Shown here piece by piece: positions 63,491-64,000 of a stretch of 64,000 nucleotides of DNA (positions within the stretch are counted from its first letter, which is position 1; each line of letters begins with the position of its first letter). The stretch comes from Flavobacterium jumunjinense (GTDB lineage: Bacteria > Bacteroidota > Bacteroidia > Flavobacteriales > Flavobacteriaceae): positions 2,294,001 to 2,358,000 of the forward strand of contig NZ_CP091285.1 in assembly GCF_021650975.2 (NCBI RefSeq), written 5' to 3'. Under the pieces are notes generated by a model. It did not search any database. It worked only from the letters and a program-made list of their open reading frames with translations, and was not told the origin of the DNA. A program made the position numbers and the translations under genes.

Positions 63491-64000
63491 AATTCTTGAA
63501 GATTGTTATTCGTTTCATTAATTGAAGTAGTAAAACTCTCATTGTCGAATGACTGAATAGTAATTAAACGAGTTTTGTAAACAATTGAAGGTTGGTATTT
63601 TGCTCCCATTGCAGTCCATAAATTATGCATTTGATTATAATTCAATTTTTCAATTTCGAATTCAAGTTTATTTAGACCTTGCGGTATGTTTGAGAAATTA
63701 GTAGCATCTAGTACTACATATGTTTGAAAAAATTGAATTACAGTATTTAGAAACTTTAAGGATTCATTATAATCATCAAAATTTGAGGTTATTAATAAGT
63801 TTAAATTGAATCTTTGTGTAGGATTCAAATCACCATAATTGTCATTAGCTAATTTCTGATTTCGTACATAAAAAGGTTGTAACGTTTCTTGTTCAATATT
63901 GATTAAGGAGATTACCACTTTATTCTCATTCTTTGTAGGTATCGAACCGTTATTGTCTATAACATTATTCAATACTACTTTACTCTCATCCAATTGATAC
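63487..64000 (-). CDS. DUF4255/Pvc16-N protein, sheath cap (Afp16-like), 5' partial
   Basis: The visible residues contain KVVISLINIEQE, NLNLLITSNFDDYNESLKFL, FQTYVVLDA and LEFEIEKLNYNQMHNLWTAM with AKYQPSIVYKTRLI, which is the DUF4255 (Pvc16 N-terminal) pattern. In the Afp/PVC systems Afp16 caps the tube and sheath and fixes the length. The frame runs on to the right edge, and the Met at 63993 appears internal because homologues start some 30 residues earlier. It is the first eCIS gene visible. Confidence 0.9.
   Translation of the reverse strand, partial: YQLDESKVVLNNVIDNNGSIPTKNENKVVISLINIEQETLQPFYVRNQKLANDNYGDLNPTQRFNLNLLITSNFDDYNESLKFLNTVIQFFQTYVVLDATNFSNIPQGLNKLEFEIEKLNYNQMHNLWTAMGAKYQPSIVYKTRLITIQSFDNESFTTSINETNNNLQEL

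Noticed and set aside
37051..64000. Prophage or type VI secretion system
   Set aside because: No capsid, portal, terminase or integrase genes and no TssJ/L/M membrane complex are visible; the AAA+ ATPase, DUF4157, DUF4255 and tape measure proteins fit an eCIS.

Overview
The window is AT-rich DNA from a member of the Bacteroidota, most likely family Flavobacteriaceae. Evidence for this: the division/cell-wall cluster has the flavobacterial gene order and ends ftsQ-ftsA-ftsZ-yqeY without ddl or murF; several promoters match the Bacteroidota -7 box TAnnTTTG; small lipoproteins with poor lipoboxes are common; and the extracellular contractile injection system (eCIS) has a Bacteroidota-like gene set. 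The species cannot be named from sequence alone.

Left part (1-24.5 kb, + strand except two genes) is core genome. It holds the 3' end of purM, guaA, two LysM-repeat envelope proteins, an OsmC protein, a DUF3820 protein, the minus-strand pair engB/ysxC and alpha/beta hydrolase, and then an unbroken dcw operon: mraZ-rsmH-ftsL-ftsI-murE-mraY-murD-ftsW-murG-murC-ftsQ-ftsA-ftsZ. Just upstream of mraZ lie three perfectly phased 10-bp repeats, the expected MraZ operator, followed by a -7 box. A terminator, a palindromic intergenic element and yqeY follow.

Middle part (25.2-37.0 kb) is accessory. A tRNA-Arg(TCG) is followed by a 20-bp duplicate of its own 3' end, the usual mark left by tRNA-targeted integration. 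Then come an orphan double-glycine-leader peptide, a single-pass membrane protein, small lipoproteins, a TPR histidine kinase/response regulator pair, a PLD-nuclease/membrane protein with a VWA-like lipoprotein (bracketed by a 110-bp direct repeat carrying a terminator and a -7 box), a stand-alone type I restriction-like nuclease domain, a secreted DNase-I-fold protein, a 42-bp tandem repeat array and a methyltransferase.

Right part (37.05-64 kb, all minus strand) is most of an eCIS locus running in from beyond the right edge. In transcription order: DUF4255/Afp16-like cap protein (cut by the window), an unknown, one sheath, two tube proteins, a 56-aa DUF5908 protein, a LysM baseplate protein, VgrG-like spike, PAAR tip, gp25 wedge, two baseplate J-type proteins, a 1278-aa CIS tape-measure-family protein, two coiled-coil (fibre-like) proteins, an unknown, an AAA+ ATPase, a GH25 lysozyme-like protein, and two DUF4157 (eCIS core domain) cargo candidates plus a third small one. 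The two DUF4157 proteins share almost identical N-terminal regions but have unrelated C-termini, one basic and His-rich, one strongly hydrophobic. They are the best candidates for undescribed effectors here.
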